64,000 nucleotides of DNA, from the NCBI GenBank assembly GCA_031556475.1, contig JAVBSY010000065.1, positions 1-64,000 on the forward strand, read 5' to 3'. The number at the start of each line of letters is the position of its first letter. Positions within the stretch are counted from its first letter, which is position 1. The stretch comes from Azoarcus sp031556475 (GTDB taxonomy: Bacteria; Pseudomonadota; Gammaproteobacteria; Burkholderiales; Rhodocyclaceae). The notes under the pieces were generated by a model. That model had not been told where the DNA came from. It was given only the letters and a program-made list of their open reading frames with translations, and ran no database searches. Position numbers and translations under genes: made by a program. Below are positions 27,001-39,000 of this stretch, piece after piece.

Positions 27001-30000
27001 TGGGTGTTGCGCACCGCGGCCGTGGGGGCTTCGCGCAGCGTGACGCTGTTGTTGTCCTCGTGGGTGACGATGTCGCCTTCGACGAGCCAGTCTTCGGTGC
27101 CGGCAGGGTCGTTCTCGTCGGTGACAAGGCCAAAGTTGGCGTTCAGAAGCGTCGGGTTGATCGTTATGGCACGCACCATCGTTTCGAATACCGACAGGTC
27201 ACTCGGATCGATGCGAGATGCCCAGGAACTGTCTGCGAAATGCGATACCTCAGTATCGGCATCGGAAATACCGATGCGTACATAGCTGATGTCCGATTCT
27301 GCGTGATACGGGCTGTGCTGCGCCTGCAAGGCCGCGATATCAGCGGCGGAGGGTAGGCGACGCATACCCGGCGTGAGGTACTGGCCCATGACGCCGGCGT
27401 CGCTCACCACCGACGGCAGGCCGACGATATGACCCAATTCGTGGATCAGCACGGTCAACAGGTCCACCCTGTTGGCTGCGGGGCTTCCTTCTGCCGCCCT
27501 GAAGATATCGCTTTGCCCGAAGGGCATGAACTCTTCATTGTCGTTGGCACTGCTGTCTACGTACCAACCCCAACCCGCTCCGGAAGCATCCAGGAGTATC
27601 TTCTTGCCTTGAGTGAAACCTACCAGACTATCGGCCGCCAGATTGACGATGGATATCTGTACGCCATCCAGTCGTGTCGGCGATACGCCGGCATCGATCC
27701 AGTATTGCCGGGCTTGTGCCAATACCAACTCGATATCGGCCATCTGGAGCAGGGCGATATCCTCGGCTGCGCCTTCATAGGAGACATTCTGGTTTACCAC
27801 CTTGGGCTGATCGACAGCAATCAAGTCGATGCGGCCGTTTTCCAGCATCTGATTGATTCTTGCTATGCGATTCGCGCTTTCGGTGAGTGTGATCACCTCT
27901 TCCACATTGCCAGCGGTGGTTTTGAGGTTGGTGAATACAACCTTGTTCTCTCTGATGGCCTCGAACAAGGCCGCCGCTTGGCGGCCGGCCGCCTTCAATT
28001 TTGCTTCGTTCTCTTTACCAAGCGTGGACTTGATTGCGGGCATTTCGAAACGCCATTTGTAAGTGGGGTTTTGTTCTAACGCTTGTGTAACGCGCCAAAG
28101 TAGAAGTAAGGCTTCGTTGACTTCGTCCTGTGCAGCGTCGTCGATTAATTCCCCGACTTTGACTTTGCCCTTATCGTCCTTTTTGAAAAACGTGCCCATC
28201 GTCAGTTTTGTGTCGACAAATGTGTCGATGCCGCCGGAGACTTCGCGCCCCTCTACGCGAATGTAATGCTTGGCTCTGCTGAGTTCTGCCTGCGGATTAT
28301 TGAAGAACACGACGTATTCCGACCGGACCCCATCCTTGTTCACCAATCGGCCGATGACCTCGTCCTCAAATTGCAGCCATGGTTTCAGCAGTTTTTTGTC
28401 AGTAGTGATTGTCAGGCCCAGTTGCTTGACTTCCTCGTTGAACGTGGTTCGTACGCCGCTAGCCGCAGAGCGAACGACCGCGAAACCGCTCAGCGGTTGG
28501 GTTTTATCCTTGTAGATTGCCTGGTCGATGGCTGAATTTCCCTCGTACCAAGGCGTTTTGGGCGGCGGCAGCTCTCCCATTTCCTCTTTAGCTAGCCGGA
28601 TTCCCATCTCAGCGCAATCTACGTTATGAACCCAGACGCCTGCGCCGACGTAATAGGTGTGGTAGTCCTCGACCTCCAGGTTGTAAACCTGGACTTTCAG
28701 GTACAGATCGCCGCTCTCGTATACCTCCTTCGAGAGGTACTCGGCATGGCCGCTATCCGGTACAACCGCATGATTGGCGTAGTCAAATAGGGAACCCCAG
28801 CTTTCTTCGATATCTCTTGTAGCAGGAACCCACCCGATACCACCGTTCTCGGTGCGGTATACAGGTTTTTGGCGAATTACCTTCGCACGGCTTCCGTCGG
28901 CCATGCGCAGCACGTCCCTTGCCTTGAGTAAATCTGCGCGCGTCCAACCGACCCCCTCTACCCAAAATGGGTGATTGCCGGTTGCTGCTAGAGGATATAT
29001 CTGACCGTCTGGCGTCTGAGCACTGATGTGCACGATGGTTTTCTGTTCGTACACAAAAGTCTTGAGTACCCGCTTGTATTCGGGATTGCCGCTGCCGTTT
29101 TCCGGGCTGGAGAGCACGTAGTCGCCGACCTGGATCTGTTCGATCGGCTTGGGCCCGTCTTTGGTGTGTACGAGTGTGCCTTTGGTGAAGCATCCATCCG
29201 TCGTCGAGGGGTAGCGGATGTTTTCGTCGACCTTGTAGAGCTTGGCGGTGATGGCGTCAAACAAGGCGTTGCCCGAAAGACCATCTTTTTTGATCGCATC
29301 CTGAACCATCTTTTCGAGCGGTTCGAGCTTCCACATGTTGGCGAACTCTGCCGGCGTTCCTGGTTCGACCAGCGCGTTCATCGCGGCCTGATGCTGCGCC
29401 TGGCGCAGCTTGTACGCTTGCATCAGTTTGAGCTCAGTCGACAGATCGGAGCGCCTGATAACCTCCTCGATAGCCGCTGCCTGCTCGCGGTACCACTTCG
29501 TGGCCTGTGACAAATTCATCGACTGTGCGGAGGGTGCAGTGAAGACGAGCCGGCCATCGATCCGCACTTCGGTTTTGCTGCCGATGCGGATGGTGCCGAA
29601 ATCCGTGATCGCAGTGGACGTTGCCTTGCCCTGCGGTGTCAGTAGCTGGATCGACAATGCGTTGTCTACCGTGGGGGCACCTTGGACCGCCTTGCCGCGC
29701 CTGAGGCCCAAGCCAACGAATTCACCGATTTTTTTGAAGAAAGCGGAAATCAACTCAGGGGCCACGGACATACCCCCACCAATGCCGGCAGCAACTGCTC
29801 CTGTCGTCAGGAGCCTCTCCATGTCGATGTCCTTTTGCCCGCTCTCTCCATGGGTGATGTTGTAAACGTTGGTTAACCCCGCCTGGATGAGAGTTTCCGC
29901 CGTCATGCCTGCTATAGCGCTGCCAGCACCGCCAGTCAGGAATCTGCCTACCAATGTCCTGGCAGCGCTCGTTGCCCGCGTTACTACGCCTCCCATGGAA

Positions 30001-33000
30001 AATTCAACTTGACTCGCATATGCGGTCGCCATTACGTCGGAGAAGTTGCTACGCGTGAGCTCGTTGTAACTGATCCTGCCGCTGTTATATAGCTGCAGGC
30101 GTTCCTCGTAGCGCTCGATGTAGCCACCTGTGAACAGTGCATCGAAACCTTTCTTGAGGAAGGTGGTTACCAGCCCGTCGTCCGGGCTGCTCCAGGTGCT
30201 TTCAAGCTGGATCAGCGGCGGCTCGATCACCTCCATCTCCAGTTGCGGTACTGGCACAGTCGTGTCTTCCAACCGGATGGATGCACCTTTGGGCAGGAAT
30301 GAGGATATGCCCCACATCCAGTAGATATCCTCGCCATTGGCCAATTGATCGTAGCGTGCAGGTGTCACTGCGGGGATCTGCGTGCCAAAGCTGCTGCCTG
30401 GGGCAATGTTGCGGTCGATTGGCCAACTGCCGATCACTCGGTTGGTCGCTTGCATCGCTGCTTTGTTCTCGGGTTTGTTGGCATTGATCGCAGCCTCGAT
30501 CAGACTGGCGGCATTCCAAGTGAACAGCGAATGCGTCATCGACGCGAAGAAGTTGTAGTTGGGCGTGTGGTTCCATACCGAGGCGTACAGCGTGCCATCG
30601 CCGCCTAGGCCGATGCGTTGGATGGCACTGCCCGGGATGGGAGAGGTTGCGCCCAGGTATTCCGGTGCGCTGCCGCCTTCGCCGAACGGATTTTTGACGA
30701 CGCCGATCTTGCCGCCAATCTGGTAGGGGGGTAGTTCGCCGGGTTCGACCAGAATGGGATCGGTGAAATACCAGTTGTCGTCTGCCACCAGCGCGTATTC
30801 GTCGCCTTTGTAATTGACCACGACGATGTCGGAACTGGTGAGGATGTTCTGGCGGTATTTCTTGATATAGGGGCGGTAGTCAGTCCCTCCCGCAAGTGAG
30901 ATCTGCTCGACGGTATCTGCCGTGGGGCTGCTGATCCGACCGAACGCATCGGTTTTGACCATGATCCTAACCAGCCCTTTGGAGACGGAACGAGGATCCG
31001 TGACCAGGAACTCGCCGGGGTCATCTCCACCAGTGATGAAGGTTGGCATTCCACCACGCGTCGCCCAATGCGCCGACTGGCGAATCGACAGGACAGCGGC
31101 CAGGTCCACCTCGACAACCGAGCCAAACTCGGGGTTGGTGAAACCGAAGTCGGTGGTGGGAATCTGGTTCAGGTCGAATATCCGTACCTTGCCGGACTCT
31201 GTGGTGGCTCCCAGGTAGGAGGATGTGTTGATCGCAATGCCGCGGTAGCCATCGGCAAATTGCCCGAGTGAACTGATGCTCTGTTGTTGCTTGAGGAAGC
31301 TCGCACTGGTCGGATCAATGTTGATCCGGACAAGTCCTCCGGGACCGTACCGGTTGGCAGCCAGAGCAACATAGAGCCAATTGCCGTTGGAAATGATCTG
31401 GCTAATCCTGCCGCGAGCGTTGTGCTCCAGTTCGAGGGAGAAGGCGACTTCGCGCGTGAAGGTGTCGATGACGTAGATCTTGATGGTATCGCCATTGGCG
31501 ATATCTCCGCCCGCAACGAAGGCCAGTGCACCGTCGGAACTGAAAGCGACGTTGTCCGACGCCGAGCGTGCGAGGTCCAACGGCTGTCCGTATTCGTCCT
31601 GGGTAATTCGGTATTGCAGTTCGATGGGGGCGCTGTTGGTCGACGTGGCGACGCCGGTTCCACGGAACACCTTTATGCTGTTGGCATCGGTAATGAACGT
31701 GTCACGGCTTGGATCGCTCCAGATACGAATCGGCAGACTTTCGACCGACACCCCACTTCCCTCGATACCCTGTGCGTCGGGCATGCGCGTGGAGCGCTCG
31801 ATGTGGATCAGATGTTGTGACAGAGCAATGTGATCGGGAACCGTGAAGCGGATCTGGTTGCCCGACGGGTGGACATAGAACGCCTGCCACGTGAGGCCTC
31901 GCTCTACGGACAGTGTGGGTTCTGCGAGCTGATTGCCCATCGGTTGCAGCCAAATACGGAAGTCGAAGCTTCCGCCGCCCAGGGCAGGGTCGGGGTACAG
32001 ATTGGCGCCGGTGAGCACAAGTTCCCGGGTCTGCGGGTCGTAAGTGGCCGATTGGATACGCGGTGTGACATCTTCCGCGCTGAAACTCGGTGGCACCGGG
32101 AAATTGACCGTCTGGGTCGGATCGTTCAGCGCTTCGGTCGGAACGTTGGCCTGATAGGTTCCGGCCAGGCTGTACTTGACGCACGTGAGATATTGCGGCG
32201 CTGCCATCAGGATGCCGAGAGCGGAAAGCGGCAGCATCAGTCCTGAACTCATGATCCCGATGTGGCCGATCTCAGAGAAAAATGCGTCGAAGTCCACTGC
32301 GGCGGCCTCCAGCCGCATGGCACCGGTCTGTTCGTCGAACTTATAGCCATTGGGTCCGACGGCGGCGATCATCTTGCCGCCTACCGTCATGCCATCGTAC
32401 GGAGGGCTGGAGGTGTAAGCCTTGCCGTCGCTGCCGATTACGCCGTTGTCGACGATCCACCAGGTCGGCTTGACGGAACCGTCGGCCAGCGTGACGGTGC
32501 CCTCGCGCATGAAGAAAACCTCTGTACCCACAGCGTAGTTACTGGGCAGACCGGTTTCGGGATCGATGGGATTGTTGACGTCCAATGCCAGTTGCATCGG
32601 AACGCTGGTTGTCGCACCGCGCAGATCGATTTCGACCGCAGCCAGCGTTTGCAGGAGCCCCTCCATTGGCAGGGGCGTGGACAGACTCTCCAATGCAATG
32701 CTTTGGATGGACGCCGTAGTACCGGCTGACAGACTGCCGGGAGCGATATTCAGGATGTTGCCATCGTGATCCTGCAGGGAAATACCCTCAGCGGCATCGA
32801 CTTCCACGGCGCCGGTACGAACAGGTGAGACATTCAGATGGATGAGGCCTTGTTTGCCACCGTGGACAACCGTAATGATGGCCTTTCCTGATTCTTTTGC
32901 GATCACCAGGCCATCGTCAGTGACTTCCGCGATACGGGGATCGCTGATGAAGTATTGCGTGTCGGCGGAGTCATGGAGATCCGTGCCCAGCATATTCCGT

Positions 33001-36000
33001 GCGAATGCATGCACATCGATCTGGCGGCGTCCCACGTTGGCTGCCAAATTGAAGGAGGGCGGGAAAATGTCCAACTCGTTACCGTATGCGTCGATTGCAT
33101 GGTTTACGCCGTCGGCTGTGTTCGTGATCGTGACTGCATTGACAGCTTCCACGCCACGTGCTCCGACCTTCACTACAGCGGTACCGTTGGCTTTACCGCT
33201 TACCCTTCCATCCGCAAAGACTTCCAGCACGCTGGAATTCAATGAGACATAGTCAAGATAGTTGGCCGAGAGCCTGACATTTTGCTGATCTTCGAAGTCG
33301 CCGGTGACGTTCAGGTAACGGGAGGCGCCTTGAGCTAGCGAGGCGAGTCGGTCGATGTGGATAGCAACGAGTTTTGCGTCGCTGACATTGACTTCGAGTT
33401 CGATGGGGGCGCTCAGTGCGAACCCATCGTCGGCCTGCACGGTGATGGTGGCGTTTCCTGCGTAGCCGGCCTCGGGTGAGAACAGCACGCTCTTGCCGTC
33501 GGAAGCGATCTTCGCCGTACCGTGGGTTGTGCCTATGACGCGCCAGAACAGCGCATCGCCCTCATTGTCGACGGCGATGCCGTCGAGTGTGCGGCCCGCC
33601 GTCAGATCGGCGTGGGTTTTGAGGGCCGGCCCTTCCGGTTGCGCCACCGCCACCGGCGCCTGATTCGTGCGCCAGCCGTAGTTGGCATACAGGATCTGGC
33701 GATCGGCATCGGTTTTTGCTCCATCGCCATCCAGGTCCGCACCGGCGGCCAGCGCCGCCTCCCACGCCGCGCTGTCGGCGCCATCCACGCGCCCGTCACG
33801 GTTCAGATCCCCCGCCACGCCGATGCGCACACTGGCCGCCCCCGCGCCGGAGAGCGTCAAGAGCTTCATGCCCGCCTCGGTCACCCGCAGCAGCGTCACC
33901 GTGCGCCCCGCACTCGTGGCCTGGCCCAGCACGCTCGCCCCCTCAGCCTGGATCGAAGCGACCCCCGTGGTTTCCACCGCCAGGATCACCACGCCCGTGG
34001 CCCCGGCCACCTTCACCGTGGAGGCCAGCTCGCTCTCGCGCACCATGAAGCTCAGATTGACCGGCTCGGCACTTAACGTACCGCTCCACTGGTCGGTCGG
34101 TGTCGTCGCACCCGCCTGCCAATTTACCGCCGTGCCCAGATTGGCCGTGACCGGCACATCGATCACACGTCCGTCGGCGCGATAGCCGATCAGGCTGCCC
34201 GCGTCCTCCGAGTACAGCGCGCGCGCCAGGATCAACCGACCCTTGTCGTCGTAGCGATAAGCGATCGACTGGCTCTCGCCGGCATCCGATACGGGGCCGG
34301 TGACGCGCTCGATCGCGCCGCGGTCGTTGCGCACGAATTCCACGCGCGCACTCGTATCCGCACCCACCAGCGCAACGCCGGCATCGCCCACCAGCCATTG
34401 CGCGCCGTCGGCGAAACGCACCGCGAGCACGCGTCCGCGATCGTCCAGACTGTAACGCGTGCCATCCGGGCCGGTGAGCACGTAGCCCGTCGGCACCCAT
34501 GCAAGCCCCGTGTCGTTGTCGAGCAGGCGCTGGCCCTGGCGGCGCAGTTCGGGCGTGTGGGTCTCGTCGCCGTCGTTTGCCTGCAACGTCCAGCCGTTGC
34601 ACGGATCGAAGACCGGGCGCACCACTACGGGCGCGCCGGGTTGGTCGTTCAGCGGCGCATCGACGGTGCCGAGCGTGAAGCTCAGGTACTCGATCGGTGC
34701 GTCGGCCCGCGCGAGATCGGCGGGCATCTGCAGCCACACACGCGCCCCTTCCACCCAGGGCGCCACCGCGCCCAGCGCGGTGGTACTGCCCTGGTCGTGG
34801 GTCAGCCGCGTATCGAGCAGCGGCAGCGTCCAGTTGCCCAACTCGCCGACGGCACCGAGCTGCGTGTCGAGCGTGCGCGTGAGCGCCAGCCCATGATCGC
34901 CCAACTGGAACACGGCATCGGTGGCGCGCGCGGCGACGAGGTTCTTGACGGTCGAGTCGATGAGCACGCGGTGCGTGATCTCGCTCTTGCGTCCGGTGAG
35001 ATCCCAGGCGGACAGGCGCAGTTGATAGACGCCGTTGGCCAGCAGGGCCGGATCGAGGGTGGCCAGGTCCAGAACGCCCGCGCTGCTGACGGCGGCGGTG
35101 TCCTGTTCGGCCAGCGTGCGCCAGGCGCGCTCGTTGACCGTGTTGCCGTTGGAGGGGGCGATTTCGAGCTTCCAGCCCATCAGTTGCAGATCGGTCACGC
35201 TGGCGGCAAGGGCCGTGGCGTGCGTGACGAGCGCCGGCGCGATGCCGGCCGTATCCGCCGCGAGTGCGCCGCGCCAGACGAGTTGCGGCGCGCTGGTGTC
35301 GAGCGGGTCGCGCACGCGCAGTTGTTGCGTGTGCGTGGCGGAGAAGCCGTCGGCGTCGGTTGCGACGACGCGTAGTTCGACCACGCCCGGCGTGGCCGGG
35401 GTGAGCCGGATGCGGCCCATGTCGTCGAGCGCGACCGGGGTCCACTCGGTGCTGCCCGGTGCGCGCATGTGCACGACCAGTTCCGCGATCGGGCTGAAGC
35501 TCGTGGCGCGCACGGTGGCCACGACGGCCTGGCCCGGCACGACCGGCGTGCTCGGGGTGAGATTGACGAGGATCTTCGGTGCGTTGGCCGTGGCCTCGGC
35601 CACGACGCGCAGCGTGAAGCTTTGCGTGACGCTGTTGCGCCCGTCGCTCACGTGCGCGAGCACGACGAAGTCGCCCACCTGCGCCGGTCCCGGCGTCCAG
35701 CGCAATTCGCCGCTGGCCGCGTCATAGCTCGCCCCTTCGGGCAGGTTGGCGAAGCTGACCGCGAGATTGGCGGTCTGTACGTCACCGTCGGGATCGAAGA
35801 CGCGTAGCGCCCCTGGCGCGCTGGCAGATGTGGCAGGGGCGCCCTTGACCACCGGCAGCACGAAGCTCTGGCCGACCAGCAGCGCATGGCTGGCGGTGGC
35901 GATCTGGGGGGTGCGGTTCACGTCGAATACGCGCACCTGGACCGTGCGCAGCGTGGTCGCGGTGCCGTCGGTGGCGCTGAAGGTGAGGGTGAAGGTGCGC

Positions 36001-39000
36001 GAGTCGGCGCTGGCGTTGTCGACGACGTCCAGCCCCGGGGTCCATTCGAAGTAGCCGGTCGCGGCGTTGAAGCTCACGCCCGCGGGGGTGTTCTCGTCAT
36101 GGATGAGGGCGAGCTGGGTCGCGTCGCCGTCGGCGTCGGCCGCGACGATGGTGAAGGCGAGCGTCTGCCCTTCCTGCACCAGTTGCAGCGGCATGGGCAG
36201 CAGCGTGGGGGCCTGGTTGGTGTTGCGCACGACGATGTCGATCTCACGCGTGACCGTGGCGCTGCCGTCGCTGGCCTTGACGGTGAGGCGGTAGTGGCCG
36301 GCGGGCTGGCCCTGGCTTGCGCCTTGCGCGGCGAAGAGGTCCGGCGTCCAGCGCAGGGTGAGCAGCGCCTGGCCTTCGGTGCCGGCCACCGGTTCCAGGG
36401 TCATGCCGGCAGGCAGCCCGTCGACGCTCCAGTGCAGCAGGTCGAAGTCGGCATCCTTGGCCGACAGTTCGAGCGCGAGTGGCACGCCTTCGTCGGCGCT
36501 GACGTGGGTGAGGGCACCGGCAAGGGCATCCCCCTCGCTATTGGTAATCTCGCCACCGCTGGCCGAGAGCGCGATCAGCGCCGGGGCCTGGTTGGCCGCG
36601 CGCACGACGATGCGTACGTCGCGCACGGTGACGTTGGGCACGGGTGGGTGATCCGGGTCGGGCAGGTAGCCGGCGTTGGCCGGGGGAAGCCCCTGGTCGC
36701 TCACTTCGAGCACGAGGTCATGCGTGCCGATCTGGGCAGCCGTCGGCGTCCAGCGGATATAGGCGTGGCCGTACTGCGCTTCGGTGACGATGGTCGCCCC
36801 CGCGGGCAGCCCCTGGGCGGCGTAGGCGAGTGCGTCCTGGTCGAGGTCGCGCACGAGGATCGGGATGCGGATTTCCTGCCCTGCCACGGCGACCGATTGC
36901 GCCGGCACGGTGACTTCGGGCGCTTCGCTGAAGCTTCTGACGGTGACGACGAAGCTCTTCGCTTCGGCCGCCACGCGGTTGACGTCGCCGCCGCCGTTGT
37001 CCTGGGCGACGACGGTGATCGTGTAATCGCCACGGTGGCCGTCGCCGGGGGCGAAGCGGATGACGCCGGTGGCGCTGCCCCCTTCCGAGGTGGTCTGGGT
37101 GTAGGTGGCAAAGGAGGGCAGGCCCTGCACCGTGACAGTGAGCGGGTCGCCGTCGGCATCCATCGCGACGATGGGGATTTCGAGCACGGCGCCGCGATCG
37201 ACGAAGGCGTTGCCGAGCTCACCCAGTACCGGCGCGCGGTTGGCGTCGGTGACGATGATCGGCAGCGTGATCTGGCTGGTGGCCGGGATGCCGGTGCCAT
37301 CGCCGTCGTCGGTGGCGGTGACGGTGACGTAGTAGGTGCCGGCCTGAGTGTAGCCCGGGGTCCAGATGATTTCGAGCGTTTCTTCGTCGAAGGTGGCGCC
37401 TTCGGGCAACCCGTCGATGTGATAGCTCACCGTCGGCGTGGCGCCTTCGCCACCAACGGCTTCGGCGGTGGGCGACAGACGGATCTTGGGTTCGAAGCCG
37501 GGGTTGTCCGGGTCGAAGGCGAAGACGCTGATGCGTAGCCGCTGGCCTTCGAGCACGTTCCAGGTCTCACTGGCGTCGAAGACCGGTGCGCCGTTGGCGT
37601 TGAGCACGTTGAGCGGCAACTCGCGTGTGACCGAGGTGGTGACTGTCTGGCCGCCGTCGGCCGGGGTGTAGGTGGCCGTGAGAATGATCGGCAGGCGCAG
37701 GCTGCCGGCCTGGTTGAAGCCTGGGGTCCATTCGAGCCAGCCCGTTTCTCTGTTGAGCGTGGCTCCGCCGGGCAGCCACGGGCAGGCATATTCGAGCGTG
37801 ATGGTGGTGCCGTCGGCCTGCGTGAGCCCGCCCGGCATGGAGCCGGGCAACTGCAGGGCGAAGCGTTCGCCTTCGCGCAGCGTCTGTTCGGTGAGCGAGC
37901 CCAGCACGGGTTTGGCGTAGCCTTGCTCGACGGTGATGTCGAAGCGTTCGAGTACGGTATGCCTGCCGTCGCTGGCGACGATGGTGATGTCTTTGTATTG
38001 GCCGGCCTGGTCGTAGCTCGGAGTCCAGCTGAGCATGCCGGTGGCCGCATCGTAGCGCGCGCCCGCGGGGAGGTTGCGCAGCGTGACGGTGAGCGCGTCG
38101 CCGTCGGCGTCGGCGACCATGATCGGTATTTCGAGTACTTCGCCTTCGACGAGCGTGATGGGCTGGATGGCGCCGATCACCGGGGCGTGGTTGGCACCGT
38201 CCACAGCGAGGCTGAAGCGGCGCAGCGCGACCCCGCCACGGCTGTCGATGACGCGCACGAGGACGTCGTTGCTGGCGCGGTCCTCGGCGCTGGGGGTCCA
38301 GTCGAGCGTTGCGCGGTTGGTGTAGCCGTTGGCGGTGGATTCGACCAGCGGATCTTGCGTGAGCGTGAGCCCGGATGGCGCTTGCACAAGTTCCCAGTAG
38401 AACAGCGCGCCGTCGATGTCGGTGGCTTGGAGGGTGGCACTCCAAGGCTCGCCGGCAGTGGCATCGGGCAGTGCATTGGATTCGGGGTCGATTTCCTCGG
38501 TGCTGTCCCACACGATTTCCAGCGTGGGCGGGGTGTTGCCGTAGGGGATGGCGTAGATGCCGTGGCCGAGGTTGAATTTGACCAGCGCGTCCGTGCCGGG
38601 CACGGTGCCGAAGTCACTGGCCGGGCGCACGCTGACGGTGAGCCCGGTGAGGGTGGCGCCGACGGCGAGCCGCCCGCCGGTGGCGGCCAGTGCTTCGTTC
38701 AGGTCGATGATCCACAGTTCGGATTGTTCGCCCGTGCCTTGCGTGGCGCTGTCTATTTCGCCGGCGAAGTAGTGGCCGGGGTCGAGCAGGAGCATCATCG
38801 GGGCGAGCAGGTCGTCGGTGCCGATGTTGGTGATCGAGACGTCGTAGCTGACTTCGCCGGTGAGCCGGTTGGCGCGCGTGTCGGCGAAGTCCAGCCGCAC
38901 CTGGCTGGTGAGGTCGGAGACTGCGGTGAAGGCGACGACGTAGTCCTGGTCCAGCCGCACCTGGGTGGCGCTGCGGATGTTCGAGGCGATTTCCAGGCGC

